From an uncultured Eubacterium sp. (GTDB lineage Bacteria > Bacillota > Clostridia > Lachnospirales > Lachnospiraceae), in the NCBI GenBank assembly GCA_910586445.1, contig CAJUHV010000043.1, positions 1-33,068 of the forward strand: a DNA stretch of 33,068 bases. Reading direction: 5' to 3'. The notes beneath the pieces are model-generated. The model made no database searches and was not told where the DNA came from. It worked only from the letters and a program-made list of their open reading frames with translations. A program made the translations under genes and the position numbers. Shown here one piece after another: positions 1 to 7,333 of this stretch (position 1 is the stretch's first letter; each line of letters begins with the position of its first letter).

Positions 1-143
1 TTGGACTACTAATGTCCAAGATGATGTGGGAGATTTGACCCGAATGAGGGAGGCGTAGCGGGCTACGTTGACCGAATGAGGGCCAAATATACCACAAAGC
101 GGGGCGTACAGTTGGCGGGAATGATTTTTCAAACACGCTCTAG
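1..143 (+). repeat. MITE-like dispersed repeat, copy 1 (left end outside window)
   Basis: The window begins inside this element. Its right end reads TTTTTCAAACACGCTCTAG (to 143), the same terminus as in the copies at 17782-17947 and 31039-31237. The core contains GCGTAGCGGGCTACG, where the other full copies have GCATAGCGGGCTATG, so the small stem is kept by a compensating change. No open reading frame is present, so it would need a transposase in trans if it is mobile. Confidence 0.8.
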
Positions 144-203
144 GAACGGTCTTTAAGTACCTTGGACAGTTCCTTACATTATGTGCTAAGGAGTATCTGC
201 ATT

Positions 204-713
204 ATGAGCGTTTACCTATGGATTACATGCATCGCGTCTATCACATTTTTAATCGTAATCTTCCTGTTCTGCCGAAAATTTCTTGCAGGCAAAGAAAACG
301 GGCTGATTATATTTTCCGTATTACTGGTCGGCATACTGGTATCAGCCGCCTTATATGTATTTACATCCGTACAGGGAACACAAATACTCAGCTCGGATTT
401 CGCAACCGAATATCAGATCAAGGAAGAAACATTCCGCACCACAGATGAAAATACTGCCAATTACCTGCAGGCTGCTTATGCATTTTATGCTGAAAACGGC
501 GTACAGTACCAGCTGCGCGGCACCCAGTTATTGGAAGAGCCGGAGTCTTCGCCCGGATTTATCGGCATCTATACATGCGAAGCTGTCGAGGGTTATTCGT
601 GGTGTTATATGAAAAAAGGAACGGTAATCCGGTATACACTGACAAAACTTTCTCACGATGGAAATGAACCGATAGATTATGAAAACCGTTCAAAAAAACA
701 GGCAGAAGAATAA
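204..713 (+). CDS. small membrane protein of unknown function
   Basis: A 169-residue protein that I do not recognise. The start at 204 is chosen because AAGGAG lies at 188-193; the in-frame ATG at 162 has no ribosome site. The N-terminus holds two hydrophobic stretches, about residues 4-22 and 32-52 (WITCIASITFLIVIFLF, then LIIFSVLLVGILVSAALYVF). The remaining 115 residues are polar and probably lie on one side of the membrane. No catalytic motif is visible. It stands alone between repeat copy 1 and a terminator hairpin, so context gives no role. Confidence 0.7.
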   Translation: MSVYLWITCIASITFLIVIFLFCRKFLAGKENGLIIFSVLLVGILVSAALYVFTSVQGTQILSSDFATEYQIKEETFRTTDENTANYLQAAYAFYAENGVQYQLRGTQLLEEPESSPGFIGIYTCEAVEGYSWCYMKKGTVIRYTLTKLSHDGNEPIDYENRSKKQAEE

Positions 714-722
714 ATGACCAAA

Positions 723-755
723 CAAAAGAAAGCACGCTGTGCGAACTTTCTTTTG
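723..755 (+). terminator. hairpin after the 204-713 gene
   Basis: CAAAAGAAAG (723-732) pairs with CTTTCTTTTG (746-755), with an inner GCAC/GTGC stem. It lies just past the stop at 713. A close relative is at 25264-25296, so it may also be a dispersed short repeat. Confidence 0.55.
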
Positions 756-764
756 TCATGAACA

Positions 765-865
765 AAAAGGGCTGCCGCATTAAGTATCCATATACAATAT
801 AAATATGTCTTCATTAGAAAACGATTCTATATTGTATACATTTCACTTAATGCGGCAGCCCTTTT
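765..865. terminator. large palindrome, probable bidirectional terminator
   Basis: A perfect 21-bp inverted repeat (765-785 with 845-865, core GGGCTGCCGCATTAAGT) encloses a second perfect arm pair, TATACAATATA (791-801) and TATATTGTATA (828-838). T-rich runs follow on both strands. It lies in the convergent gap between the 204-713 gene and nrdD. The nested, long stem is more than a terminator needs, so it could be a small palindromic repeat that was co-opted. Confidence 0.6.
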
Positions 866-974
866 CTGCTCAATTTTCAATATCATCCGGTATTTCTACA
901 ATAATACCAAAAATTATATCTGCCATATATTTTTAGAGTCTGGTATTTATCCGGCTTTTAAAGAATTGGTACTG

Positions 975-3137
975 TTATAAATGCAGCACCCTTTCTTTTA
1001 TTTCCTGCGTCCTGCCCTGATTCCAGAACTGTGTTCCGATATAACCGCATGTGCGCCTTGCGACATTCATACGGTTCTGCTTACGGCTGCCGCAGCGCGG
1101 ACACTCCCAGATCAGCTTGCCATGCCCGTCATTTACAATACGGATCTCGCCTTCAAATCCGCACTCCTGACAGTAATCGCTTTTTGTGTTTAATTCTGCA
1201 TACATAATATTATCATATATATAACGCATGACAGACAGCACCGCCTCCAGATTGGACTTCATATCAGGCACTTCCACATAGCTGATTGCCCCTCCCGGAG
1301 ACAGCTTTTGGAACTGTGCTTCAAATTTCAGCTTTGTAAACGCGTCGATCTGCTCTGTCACATGGACATGGTAGCTATTTGTAATATAATTTTTATCTGT
1401 AACGCCTGCTATTTTTCCAAACCGTTTCTGCAGGCATTTTGCAAACTTATAAGTCGTAGATTCAAGCGGGGTTCCGTAGACAGAAAAATCAATGTTTTCT
1501 TCTGCCTTCCATTTTGCACATGCATCGTTCATATACTGCATGACTTTGAGTGCAAACGGACTTGCCTGCGGGTCTGTATGCGTCTTTCCGGTCATATATC
1601 TGGTACATTCACACAGTCCTGCGTATCCCAGCGATATCGTGGAATATCCGCCATACAGCAGCTTATCTATCGTTTCTCCCTTTTTGAGCCTTGCCAGCGC
1701 GCCATGCTGCCACAAAATCGGCGCCACATCAGACGGCGTCCCTTTCAGCCTGTCATGGCGGCACATCAGCGCCCTTTTGCACAGTGCCAGGCGTTCATCA
1801 AAAATCTCCCAGAACTTGTCCATATCCCCGCCGCAGGAGCATGCCACGTCAACCAGATTCAGCGTCACAACGCCCTGATTAAACCTTCCGTAAAATTTAA
1901 ACTTGTTTTCTTTATCTTTGTATACCGTTAAAAATGAGCGGCATCCCATGCATGTATAGCAGTTGCCCTGTTTTAACTGCTTCATGATTTTTTCTGATAT
2001 ATAATCCGGTACCATCCGCTTTGCTGTACACTGCGCGGCAATTTTAGTCAAATAATAGTATTTGCTGTCCTCATGGATATTGTCCTCTTCCAATACGTAA
2101 ATCAGCTTTGGAAATGCCGGGGTGATATATATTCCCTCTTCATTCATGACACCTTTGATCCGCTGGTGCAGCATCTCTTCAATACAGACCGCCAGATCGT
2201 CCCGCGTCTGCCCTGCCTCTACTTCGTTCAAATACATAAACACTGTTACAAACGGTGCCTGCCCGTTCGTCGTCATCAATGATATGACCTGATACTGGAT
2301 CATCTGCACGCCCTGGCGGATCTCATCCCTGACCCTTTTTTCTGCGATTTCATTTATTTTAATATCATCCAGCTCAAGCTCCTCTGCCTCAAATTCTTCG
2401 CGGACTTTTTTTCTGTATTTCTCCCTGCTGACCTGTACAAACGGTGCGAGATGTGACAGCGTAATGCTCTGACCGCCATACTGCGCACTTGCAATCTGCG
2501 CAATGCTCTGTGTAGCGATGTTGCATGCCGTAGCAAAACTCTTTGGCGTCTCAATCAGTGTCTCGCTGATCACCGTCCCATTCTGAAGCATATCTTCCAG
2601 ATTGACCAGACAGCAGTTATGCATATGCTGTGCAAAATAATCTGCATCATGAAAATGGATTATCCCTTCTTCATGTGCCTGCACAATATCCTCCGGCAGC
2701 AGGAAACGCTTTGTAATATCCTTGCTTACCTCTCCTGCCATATAATCCCTCTGCACGCTGTTTACCGTAGGATTTTTGTTGGAATTTTCCTGCTTTACTT
2801 CCTCGTTATTGCATTCAATCAGGCTAAGGATCTGCTCATCTGTAGAGTTTGACTTACGTACCAGAGCACGCTTATAACGATACGTAATATAATTACGCGC
2901 GACGTCAAAAGCCCGCTGGTTCATGATCTCATTTTCCACAAGATCCTGTATCTCCTCTACATTTAACGCACGTCCCATCTGTTCACAGATTCTCCTTACA
3001 TTATCAGAAATCAGTGCAACCTGCAGCTCGTTCAGCCGCGCACTTTCCGGCACGCTGAGATTTGCCCTGCTCACTGCCTGACTGATCTTATCGATGTTAA
3101 ATGTCATCTCTGAACCGCTACGCTTAATAATCTTCAT
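975..3137 (-). CDS. nrdD: anaerobic ribonucleoside-triphosphate reductase (class III)
   Basis: It reduces ribonucleoside triphosphates to deoxyribonucleotides without oxygen, using a glycyl radical. The 720-residue product starts with an ATP-cone domain (about residues 1-95, IIKRSGSEMTFNIDKI). The NrdD catalytic barrel follows, then a C-terminal zinc site (CQECG and CPRCG) and the radical loop RRTCGYIGTQFWNQGR, whose Gly698 would carry the radical. The start at 3137 is preferred to 3173 because AAGGAG lies upstream at normal distance. A TTGACA/TACAAT promoter and two NrdR-like boxes precede the gene. The usual activase gene nrdG is not adjacent and must lie elsewhere if present. Confidence 0.97.
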   Translation of the reverse strand: MKIIKRSGSEMTFNIDKISQAVSRANLSVPESARLNELQVALISDNVRRICEQMGRALNVEEIQDLVENEIMNQRAFDVARNYITYRYKRALVRKSNSTDEQILSLIECNNEEVKQENSNKNPTVNSVQRDYMAGEVSKDITKRFLLPEDIVQAHEEGIIHFHDADYFAQHMHNCCLVNLEDMLQNGTVISETLIETPKSFATACNIATQSIAQIASAQYGGQSITLSHLAPFVQVSREKYRKKVREEFEAEELELDDIKINEIAEKRVRDEIRQGVQMIQYQVISLMTTNGQAPFVTVFMYLNEVEAGQTRDDLAVCIEEMLHQRIKGVMNEEGIYITPAFPKLIYVLEEDNIHEDSKYYYLTKIAAQCTAKRMVPDYISEKIMKQLKQGNCYTCMGCRSFLTVYKDKENKFKFYGRFNQGVVTLNLVDVACSCGGDMDKFWEIFDERLALCKRALMCRHDRLKGTPSDVAPILWQHGALARLKKGETIDKLLYGGYSTISLGYAGLCECTRYMTGKTHTDPQASPFALKVMQYMNDACAKWKAEENIDFSVYGTPLESTTYKFAKCLQKRFGKIAGVTDKNYITNSYHVHVTEQIDAFTKLKFEAQFQKLSPGGAISYVEVPDMKSNLEAVLSVMRYIYDNIMYAELNTKSDYCQECGFEGEIRIVNDGHGKLIWECPRCGSRKQNRMNVARRTCGYIGTQFWNQGRTQEIKERVLHL

Positions 3138-3242
3138 CTTACCCTGCTCCTTACTACCTAATACAGTCATCAATAACCCATTCTAAATACCTGTATGCCA
3201 ATATAACAGTTCCCAGAATTTTACTTAAAACTGTTACATGCT

Positions 3243-3270
3243 ATTGTACCACACCTGCTCCCATTGTCAA
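3243..3270 (-). promoter_or_regulatory. sigma-A promoter of nrdD
   Basis: On the minus strand, TTGACA (3270-3265), a 16-bp spacer and TACAAT (3248-3243). It lies between the NrdR-like boxes and the nrdD start. Confidence 0.75.
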
Positions 3271-3276
3271 TGCCAA

Positions 3277-3333
3277 ATACTATATCTATGTATTTTTGTT
3301 TGCTTTGCACAAGCAAGGCACAATATCTTGTAT
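3277..3333 (-). promoter_or_regulatory. tandem NrdR-type operator upstream of nrdD
   Basis: Two imperfect 16-bp boxes, minus-strand ATACAAGATATTGTGC (3333-3318) and TACATAGATATAGTAT (3292-3277), resemble the published NrdR consensus (ACAC-A-ATAT-T-GTGT type). Their starts are 41 bp apart, close to four helical turns, which is a known spacing for NrdR pairs. They lie just upstream of the -35 element. This predicts repression of nrdD by NrdR-ATP/dATP. Confidence 0.7.
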
Positions 3334-3340
3334 TGTTGCA

Positions 3341-3376
3341 AAAAAGATGAATCCACCAGAAAGGATTCATCTTTTG
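3341..3376 (-). terminator. intrinsic terminator after hisB
   Basis: AAAAGATGAATCC (3342-3354) pairs perfectly with GGATTCATCTTTT (3363-3375). On the minus strand the stem is followed by a run of T. It separates hisB from the nrdD control region. Confidence 0.85.
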
Positions 3377-3404
3377 TCTGATTACTATATAAACTGTTAA
3401 AATG

Positions 3405-3992
3405 CTACAGCGTGCCCTTTGTGGAGAGCACATCGGTAATACGCCCGTCAAAGCCTGTCGCCATGTCCAGCGCCTTTCCGAATGCTTTAAACATTGCCTC
3501 CATAATATGATGGTCATTTTCCCCATACAGTACCTTCAAATGCAGATTCATGCCTGCTGCATAGCTGACTGCATAGAAAAACTCTTTTGCCATCTGCGTA
3601 TCCATCCCGCCCAGGATCTGTCCAGTAAAATGTGCCTCATACACCAGATACGGCCTGCCGGACAGATCTATGGCACATAACACCAGTGCCTCATCCATAG
3701 GGAGCAGGAAATGCCCATACCGGCGTATGCCGCATTTATCCCCTGCCGCCTCACGGACTGCACTGCCGAGCACAATTCCAGTATCTTCAATACTGTGATG
3801 ACAGTCTACCTCCACATCTCCGCGGCATTGAAGCTGTAAATCAAAAAAACCGTGCCTTACAAAGCCGCCAAGCATATGGTCAAAAAATGGTATGCCTGTA
3901 TCTATGCTGCCCTTCCCGGTTCCGTCCAGATCCAGCGCTGCCGTAATCTGTGTCTCATTTGTATTCCGACTTATCTGTGCCGTCCTGCCCAC
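3405..3992 (-). CDS. hisB: imidazoleglycerol-phosphate dehydratase
   Basis: It catalyses the sixth step of histidine synthesis, converting imidazole glycerol phosphate to imidazole acetol phosphate. The 195-residue length is normal for the monofunctional enzyme. The manganese-binding and family motifs are complete: RNTNET near the start, FFDHML, DCHHSIEDTGI, GIRRYG, PMDEAL and ENDHHIMEAMFKAFG. The start is GTG at 3992, with AAAGGAG six bases upstream. No other his gene lies nearby, so it is detached from a histidine operon here. It follows a 49-codon gene on the same transcript and ends in a strong terminator. Confidence 0.96.
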   Translation of the reverse strand: MGRTAQISRNTNETQITAALDLDGTGKGSIDTGIPFFDHMLGGFVRHGFFDLQLQCRGDVEVDCHHSIEDTGIVLGSAVREAAGDKCGIRRYGHFLLPMDEALVLCAIDLSGRPYLVYEAHFTGQILGGMDTQMAKEFFYAVSYAAGMNLHLKVLYGENDHHIMEAMFKAFGKALDMATGFDGRITDVLSTKGTL

Positions 3993-4054
3993 ATGCTGCT
4001 CCTTTCTTTTTGTCTTTTTTACTGTCCATTTCTTACCAGATTACTGCCCGGTTC

Positions 4055-4204
4055 TTACTGTTCCGCTTTTTTCTTCTCGTGCTCCTGATCCCATTTAGAA
4101 ATCAGCCTTGTCCGCACCCACTGCGGATCATTGCTGTACTGGCGCTGTACATAGCTGCAGTACTCCCTGCGGGTCATTTCCTGGATATTCTTTTGTTCTA
4201 ACAT
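4055..4204 (-). CDS. 49-residue protein upstream of hisB
   Basis: A short, highly charged protein (MLEQKNIQEMTRREYC start, KWDQEHEKKKAEQ end), not assigned to a family. The start at 4204 has AAGGAG seven bases upstream; the longer frame from 4258 has no ribosome site. It sits 62 bp before hisB on the same strand, behind the promoter at 4336-4364, so both are probably co-transcribed. The aromatic and basic middle (REYCSYVQRQYSNDPQWVRTRLISKW) suggests a small folded domain, but nothing shows its function. Confidence 0.6.
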   Translation of the reverse strand: MLEQKNIQEMTRREYCSYVQRQYSNDPQWVRTRLISKWDQEHEKKKAEQ

Positions 4205-4335
4205 AATTCGCTCCTTTTCACCAGCCTGTGATATCATGCCCATAACCTGCGATATCATGTCAGCTATTGTTCCTTACAGACAGCCGCCTTACAACACGCC
4301 CTGCTGCCTGCTCCTCCGTTTGGATGTGTTCTTTT

Positions 4336-4364
4336 ATTTTAATCTGAATTGGAATTAGTTTCAA
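4336..4364 (-). promoter_or_regulatory. sigma-A promoter of the small gene-hisB unit
   Basis: Minus-strand TTGAAA (4364-4359), 17-bp spacer, TAAAAT (4341-4336). It lies directly after the terminator of the previous operon. The leader of about 125 bases (4205-4330) holds no gene. It contains a duplicated motif, CATGATATC followed by GCAGG or ACAGG. Confidence 0.7.
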
Positions 4365-4406
4365 GTGTTTTTTTTGCAGTTTATGATAATCAGTGTTCGA
4401 ATGAAA

Positions 4407-4445
4407 GGGTGCAAAGCCTTAATAACTTAATAAGACTTTACACCC
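4407..4445 (-). terminator. terminator of the padR operon
   Basis: GGGTGCAAAG (4407-4416) pairs with CTTTACACCC (4436-4445) with one mismatch, and on the minus strand it is followed by CCCTTTC. It lies 14 bases past the stop of the 43-codon gene. Confidence 0.65.
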
Positions 4446-4458
4446 AGTATCAGGTTAA

Positions 4459-4590
4459 TTATTTTACATCTTTGCCATCTTCAGCCGGTGAATGACTCTC
4501 AACTCTCTCGATAATTTCAAGAATTTCTTCCGCAGGCATTCCCTTTTCACGCAGAACCCGAATTAAATTAACAATCTCTCTTCCTGTCAT
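4459..4590 (-). CDS. 43-residue protein, last gene of the padR operon
   Basis: A short protein that starts MTGREIVNLIRVLREKGM and ends EDGKDVK. It has a near-perfect ribosome site, GGAGGTGA, just upstream of the ATG at 4590. It lies 23 bp after pspC and before a terminator, so it is a real operon member rather than chance. The pattern (VNLIRVLREKGMPAEEILEIIERVE) predicts two short amphipathic helices. I do not assign a family; a small regulator or partner of the PspC/DUF4097 system is possible from context only. Confidence 0.7.
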   Translation of the reverse strand: MTGREIVNLIRVLREKGMPAEEILEIIERVESHSPAEDGKDVK

Positions 4591-4613
4591 ATCCTTTCAC
4601 CTCCCTGCAGGTC

Positions 4614-4799
4614 TTATTCAGACGGAATAATAATCGCTGCTAAAATATAAGCAAGTACTCCGCTGCCGCCTGCAAAGCCAAATATAACCCATGCCAGCCG
4701 GATCAGCGTTGCATCAAGCCCAAAGTACTGTCCGATTCCTCCGCATACTCCACAGATAATCCGGTTTTGATTTGATTTTACTAGTCTTTTCATATCCAT
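4614..4799 (-). CDS. PspC domain protein
   Basis: A 61-residue, single-domain PspC-family protein. The family hallmark is clear: a short basic N-terminus (MKRLVKSNQNRIICGVCGGIGQYF), then DATLIRLAWVIF and a hydrophobic segment ending IIIPSE. PspC proteins sit in the cytoplasmic membrane and take part in envelope-stress responses. The start has AAGGAG just upstream. It follows the DUF4097 gene by 38 bp and precedes the 43-codon gene, so it belongs to the padR operon. Confidence 0.9.
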   Translation of the reverse strand: MDMKRLVKSNQNRIICGVCGGIGQYFGLDATLIRLAWVIFGFAGGSGVLAYILAAIIIPSE

Positions 4800-4837
4800 A
4801 TTTTTCTCCTTCTTGTGCTTTGATTTACGTTACTTTT

Positions 4838-5839
4838 TTAACTGATATGAATGCTGCCCATGCCGCAGTCCAGAGTAATGGTAGCCGAAGCCCCATTATC
4901 GATCTTCCTCGCTTTTGAAATCCCGCTATAGTTATTGTCTCCAATCTCAATGCCGCCCATACCACAGCTTACCACATAATTAAAAGCAGCCGTATCTTCT
5001 TCCATTTCGATTTCAACACTTCCCATGCCGCAGGTAATTTTTGAATCCCTGCTGATGGATAATGTCTCAATGTCGATCTCCCCGACGCCGCAGTCCAGAT
5101 CTGCTGTCCCAAATCTGCCCTCTTCTATATCTACTACTCCGGCACCTACTGTAACATGCATGGCATCCACATAAAGCTCACGGAGCGAAATATCTGCCGC
5201 ATCTGCATTCAGGCTCAGATTCCGCGCCTCAATTGAGCAGTCCGTCTCCACTACTCCGGCATCCATCTGCAGGCTGACATCGTTAAACTGAAAAGTCTCT
5301 GGTATTTTCAAATAAACATCTACATCACTGCGGCCCTCATCTCCTTTTCTAAGATCTTCAATCGTCACTTCTCCATTCGAATATTCAGCTTTTACAGCCT
5401 CTTTTGAGCCATTCAAAAATACCCTGATATTATGATCCTCTGACTGATCGATATCCAGACTTCCATGCCGCAGATTTATACGCAGATTCTGCACTGCAGT
5501 ACTATCCGCTGTCAGCAGATGATATTCATAATCAGACTCATCATAGTCAAAACCATCTTCTTGGTACTCGATCCATTCACCGTTATGATCAGAAGAATCA
5601 TACGGCTCAAATCCGGTTTCCCATGTCTCATCGTTTTCGACCGAAACAAGTCCCTTTCTGCCCATTCTGCCTGTCATCTTGCGCATGACATTTACCGCTT
5701 TTTTCGCCCAATGAGCCATATCATCATTACTTAAATCTATGCTGCCTCCACCCAGCACCAAGGCGAGCACTACTGCGGCTGCGCCCATTCCGACACATCC
5801 TATCGTGATATATATGATTCCCTTGATCCATCTGTTCAT
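4838..5839 (-). CDS. DUF4097-type putative adhesin/envelope protein
   Basis: A 333-residue protein. One membrane segment lies near the N-terminus (residues 5-27, IIYITIGCVGMGAAAVVLALVLGG). An acidic stretch follows, then repeated beta-strand units with recurring CGMGSVEIE, CGVGEIDIE and CGMGGIEIG, typical of DUF4097 beta-helix proteins. The ATG at 5839 overlaps the stop of the DUF1700 gene (ATGA), with GGAAGGAG upstream, so translation is coupled. A longer open frame reaches 6166 but only overlaps the upstream gene. Such proteins occur with DUF1700 and PspC in Firmicutes; an envelope-sensing or anti-sigma-like role is inferred. Confidence 0.85.
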   Translation of the reverse strand: MNRWIKGIIYITIGCVGMGAAAVVLALVLGGGSIDLSNDDMAHWAKKAVNVMRKMTGRMGRKGLVSVENDETWETGFEPYDSSDHNGEWIEYQEDGFDYDESDYEYHLLTADSTAVQNLRINLRHGSLDIDQSEDHNIRVFLNGSKEAVKAEYSNGEVTIEDLRKGDEGRSDVDVYLKIPETFQFNDVSLQMDAGVVETDCSIEARNLSLNADAADISLRELYVDAMHVTVGAGVVDIEEGRFGTADLDCGVGEIDIETLSISRDSKITCGMGSVEIEMEEDTAAFNYVVSCGMGGIEIGDNNYSGISKARKIDNGASATITLDCGMGSIHIS

Positions 5840-6729
5840 GCCATACTCCTTCCAACAAATTGAAACAGCCTGCGGCAGAGTTCTATACCGGTTCTGACTG
5901 CCCATGGCAGAAGTCTCCCGCAGAGCAGAAACAGCAGCACAAAGCTGATCCCGCTGCCCGCTACAAGCAGCAGCCCGGTTCCAAATGTCAGCAGCCCATA
6001 CACCAGCGACAGCGTACAGAGCCTTAAAATGCCGACCACTGCACATATAATGCCGCCGATCAAAAATACCACGGAACAGATGCCGAGTACAATGACTGCT
6101 GCAATAACCGTTCCGGCTATTCCAAGTGTTACGGAAAAAATACCTCCCCAGACAGGCAGCGTGCATATGGCCAAGATAATAATAAGGATAATCTTTGCGG
6201 TTTTGTCCATTGTCCTGCCCGCTCCCTTATTATATTTGTTCTCAGACTCGTTATACCGTCGGTAAAAAGTCCCTCCCGATGTGCCTGCCCCAGAAGCTCC
6301 GTTCTGAAAGCTGCCTGATGCTCCGGCTCCAGAAGCTCCATTCTGAAAGCTGCCTGATGCTCCGGCCCCGGCTGCTGTGCCCTGATAGCTGCCGGAGGCA
6401 TGAGCCGCACTGCCAAACGGTGAATCTGTAGACGATGAGTCAGGTTTTTGCTGTTTTCCATTTTGGTAAGTACCAGACTGCGCCGTCTCTTCACGCACCT
6501 GTGGAGGATTTTTCAAAAATGCCGACATATCTCCGCCGGAATTCAGACCCTCTTTAATGCTCGCTGCAATCGCCTGTGGAGACTCCAGCTCTTCTATCAC
6601 TAGCGCTTCATTTTCCGCGCCCGCGTCGTCAAAATAACTCCGGTAATAATCCATGGCCTCATCCCGTTCTTCTTTTGGGATATCATATAACATCTTTTCT
6701 AATTGTATCAAAAATGTTTCCTTGTTCAT
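5836..6729 (-). CDS. DUF1700 membrane protein with repeat linker
   Basis: A 297-residue protein. Residues 1-75 match the DUF1700 N-terminus (FLIQLEKMLYDIPKEERDEAMDYYRSYFDDAG, with a following ELESPQAIAASI). Residues about 90-165 are a Gly/Ala/Ser-rich linker with two near-identical 13-residue units (GSFQNGASGAGAS type). The C-terminal 120 residues are strongly hydrophobic, with several membrane segments. The start ATG overlaps the padR stop (ATGA), and its own stop overlaps the DUF4097 start. This is the usual padR-DUF1700-DUF4097 order. The DNA repeat (39-bp units) is described separately. Confidence 0.88.
   Translation of the reverse strand: MNKETFLIQLEKMLYDIPKEERDEAMDYYRSYFDDAGAENEALVIEELESPQAIAASIKEGLNSGGDMSAFLKNPPQVREETAQSGTYQNGKQQKPDSSSTDSPFGSAAHASGSYQGTAAGAGASGSFQNGASGAGASGSFQNGASGAGTSGGTFYRRYNESENKYNKGAGRTMDKTAKIILIIILAICTLPVWGGIFSVTLGIAGTVIAAVIVLGICSVVFLIGGIICAVVGILRLCTLSLVYGLLTFGTGLLLVAGSGISFVLLFLLCGRLLPWAVRTGIELCRRLFQFVGRSMA
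6292..6369 (-). repeat. 39-bp in-frame tandem repeat in the DUF1700 gene
   Basis: Two 39-bp units, 6292-6330 and 6331-6369, differ at only a few positions (AGAAGCTCCGTTCTGAAAGC against AGAAGCTCCATTCTGAAAGC, and GGCTCC against GGCCCC). They encode 13 residues each in the flexible linker, so copy change would not shift the frame. Confidence 0.85.
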
Positions 6730-7049
6730 GCTAACTCCTCTCCCGAAAACAACGCACTGATTTTATGCGAATAACTAACCCATTCGTCACTGTACAGACG
6801 CAGCTGCGCAGCGCCTGCCGGCGTCAGCTTATAATATCTGCGGTTTCTTCCCCCGCATTCCCTGTCATATACCTGCAGGCAGTCATCCTTCTGCAGCCGA
6901 CGCAGCACTGGATACAGCGTCGATTCCGATACATCTATCGTCTTGCGCACATCCTGGGTGATCTTATAACCATACGTGCCTTCCTCATCCTTGGATACAA
7001 CTGCCAATACAATCGCATCCAAAAGTGCAGCGCCTGTGTTAAATACCAT
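6726..7049 (-). CDS. PadR-family transcriptional regulator
   Basis: A 107-residue, one-domain PadR regulator. The winged helix includes LLDAIVLAVVSKDEEGTYGY, the recognition region DVSESTLYPVLRRLQKDD and the wing RRYYKLTPAG. It is the first gene of the operon padR-DUF1700-DUF4097-pspC-43-codon gene and overlaps the next gene by ATGA. Autoregulation is likely because a strong promoter lies directly upstream. The inducer cannot be read from sequence; envelope stress is suggested by the partners. Confidence 0.93.
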   Translation of the reverse strand: MVFNTGAALLDAIVLAVVSKDEEGTYGYKITQDVRKTIDVSESTLYPVLRRLQKDDCLQVYDRECGGRNRRYYKLTPAGAAQLRLYSDEWVSYSHKISALFSGEELA

Positions 7050-7101
7050 GCCATCACTCCTTGTTATATTTGATTAGGATCAATATTAGTTGTTATTTAA
7101 T

Positions 7102-7130
7102 ACTATACGAAATATAATATTATTTGTCAA
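7102..7130 (-). promoter_or_regulatory. promoter of the padR operon
   Basis: Minus-strand TTGACA (7130-7125), 17-bp spacer, TATAGT (7107-7102), close to sigma-A consensus. The spacer contains the palindrome ATAATATTAT, a possible regulator contact, though it does not match a known PadR operator exactly. The rest of the 7131-7333 gap is AT-rich and shows no gene. Confidence 0.8.
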
Positions 7131-7333
7131 GCTCATAAATAGAAAATAAAAAGAAAATTTCTATAAACCGGCAGAAGCTGCTTGCCCCACCGCATAAATT
7201 GCGTTAAAATTTAATCTGGTTGATTCGAATATAATTTATCCATAGATCCAGTTCAGTACATCAGGTAGTCGCATGATCTATAGAACTAATTCAATATATC
7301 AAATAACTATAGAATAGGAAGGAATTCAATCCA

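Noticed and set aside
1308..1931. Long plus-strand frame (207 codons) opposite nrdD
   Set aside because: It is antisense to the clear nrdD coding sequence and its product has no recognisable features.
4205..4335. T-box or riboswitch in the leader before hisB
   Set aside because: No T-box motif or other known riboswitch core could be seen; only a short duplicated motif is present.
5840..6166. Extended N-terminus of the DUF4097 protein
   Set aside because: The extension lies fully inside the DUF1700 gene in another frame; the ATG at 5839 has a strong ribosome site and the coupled ATGA overlap.
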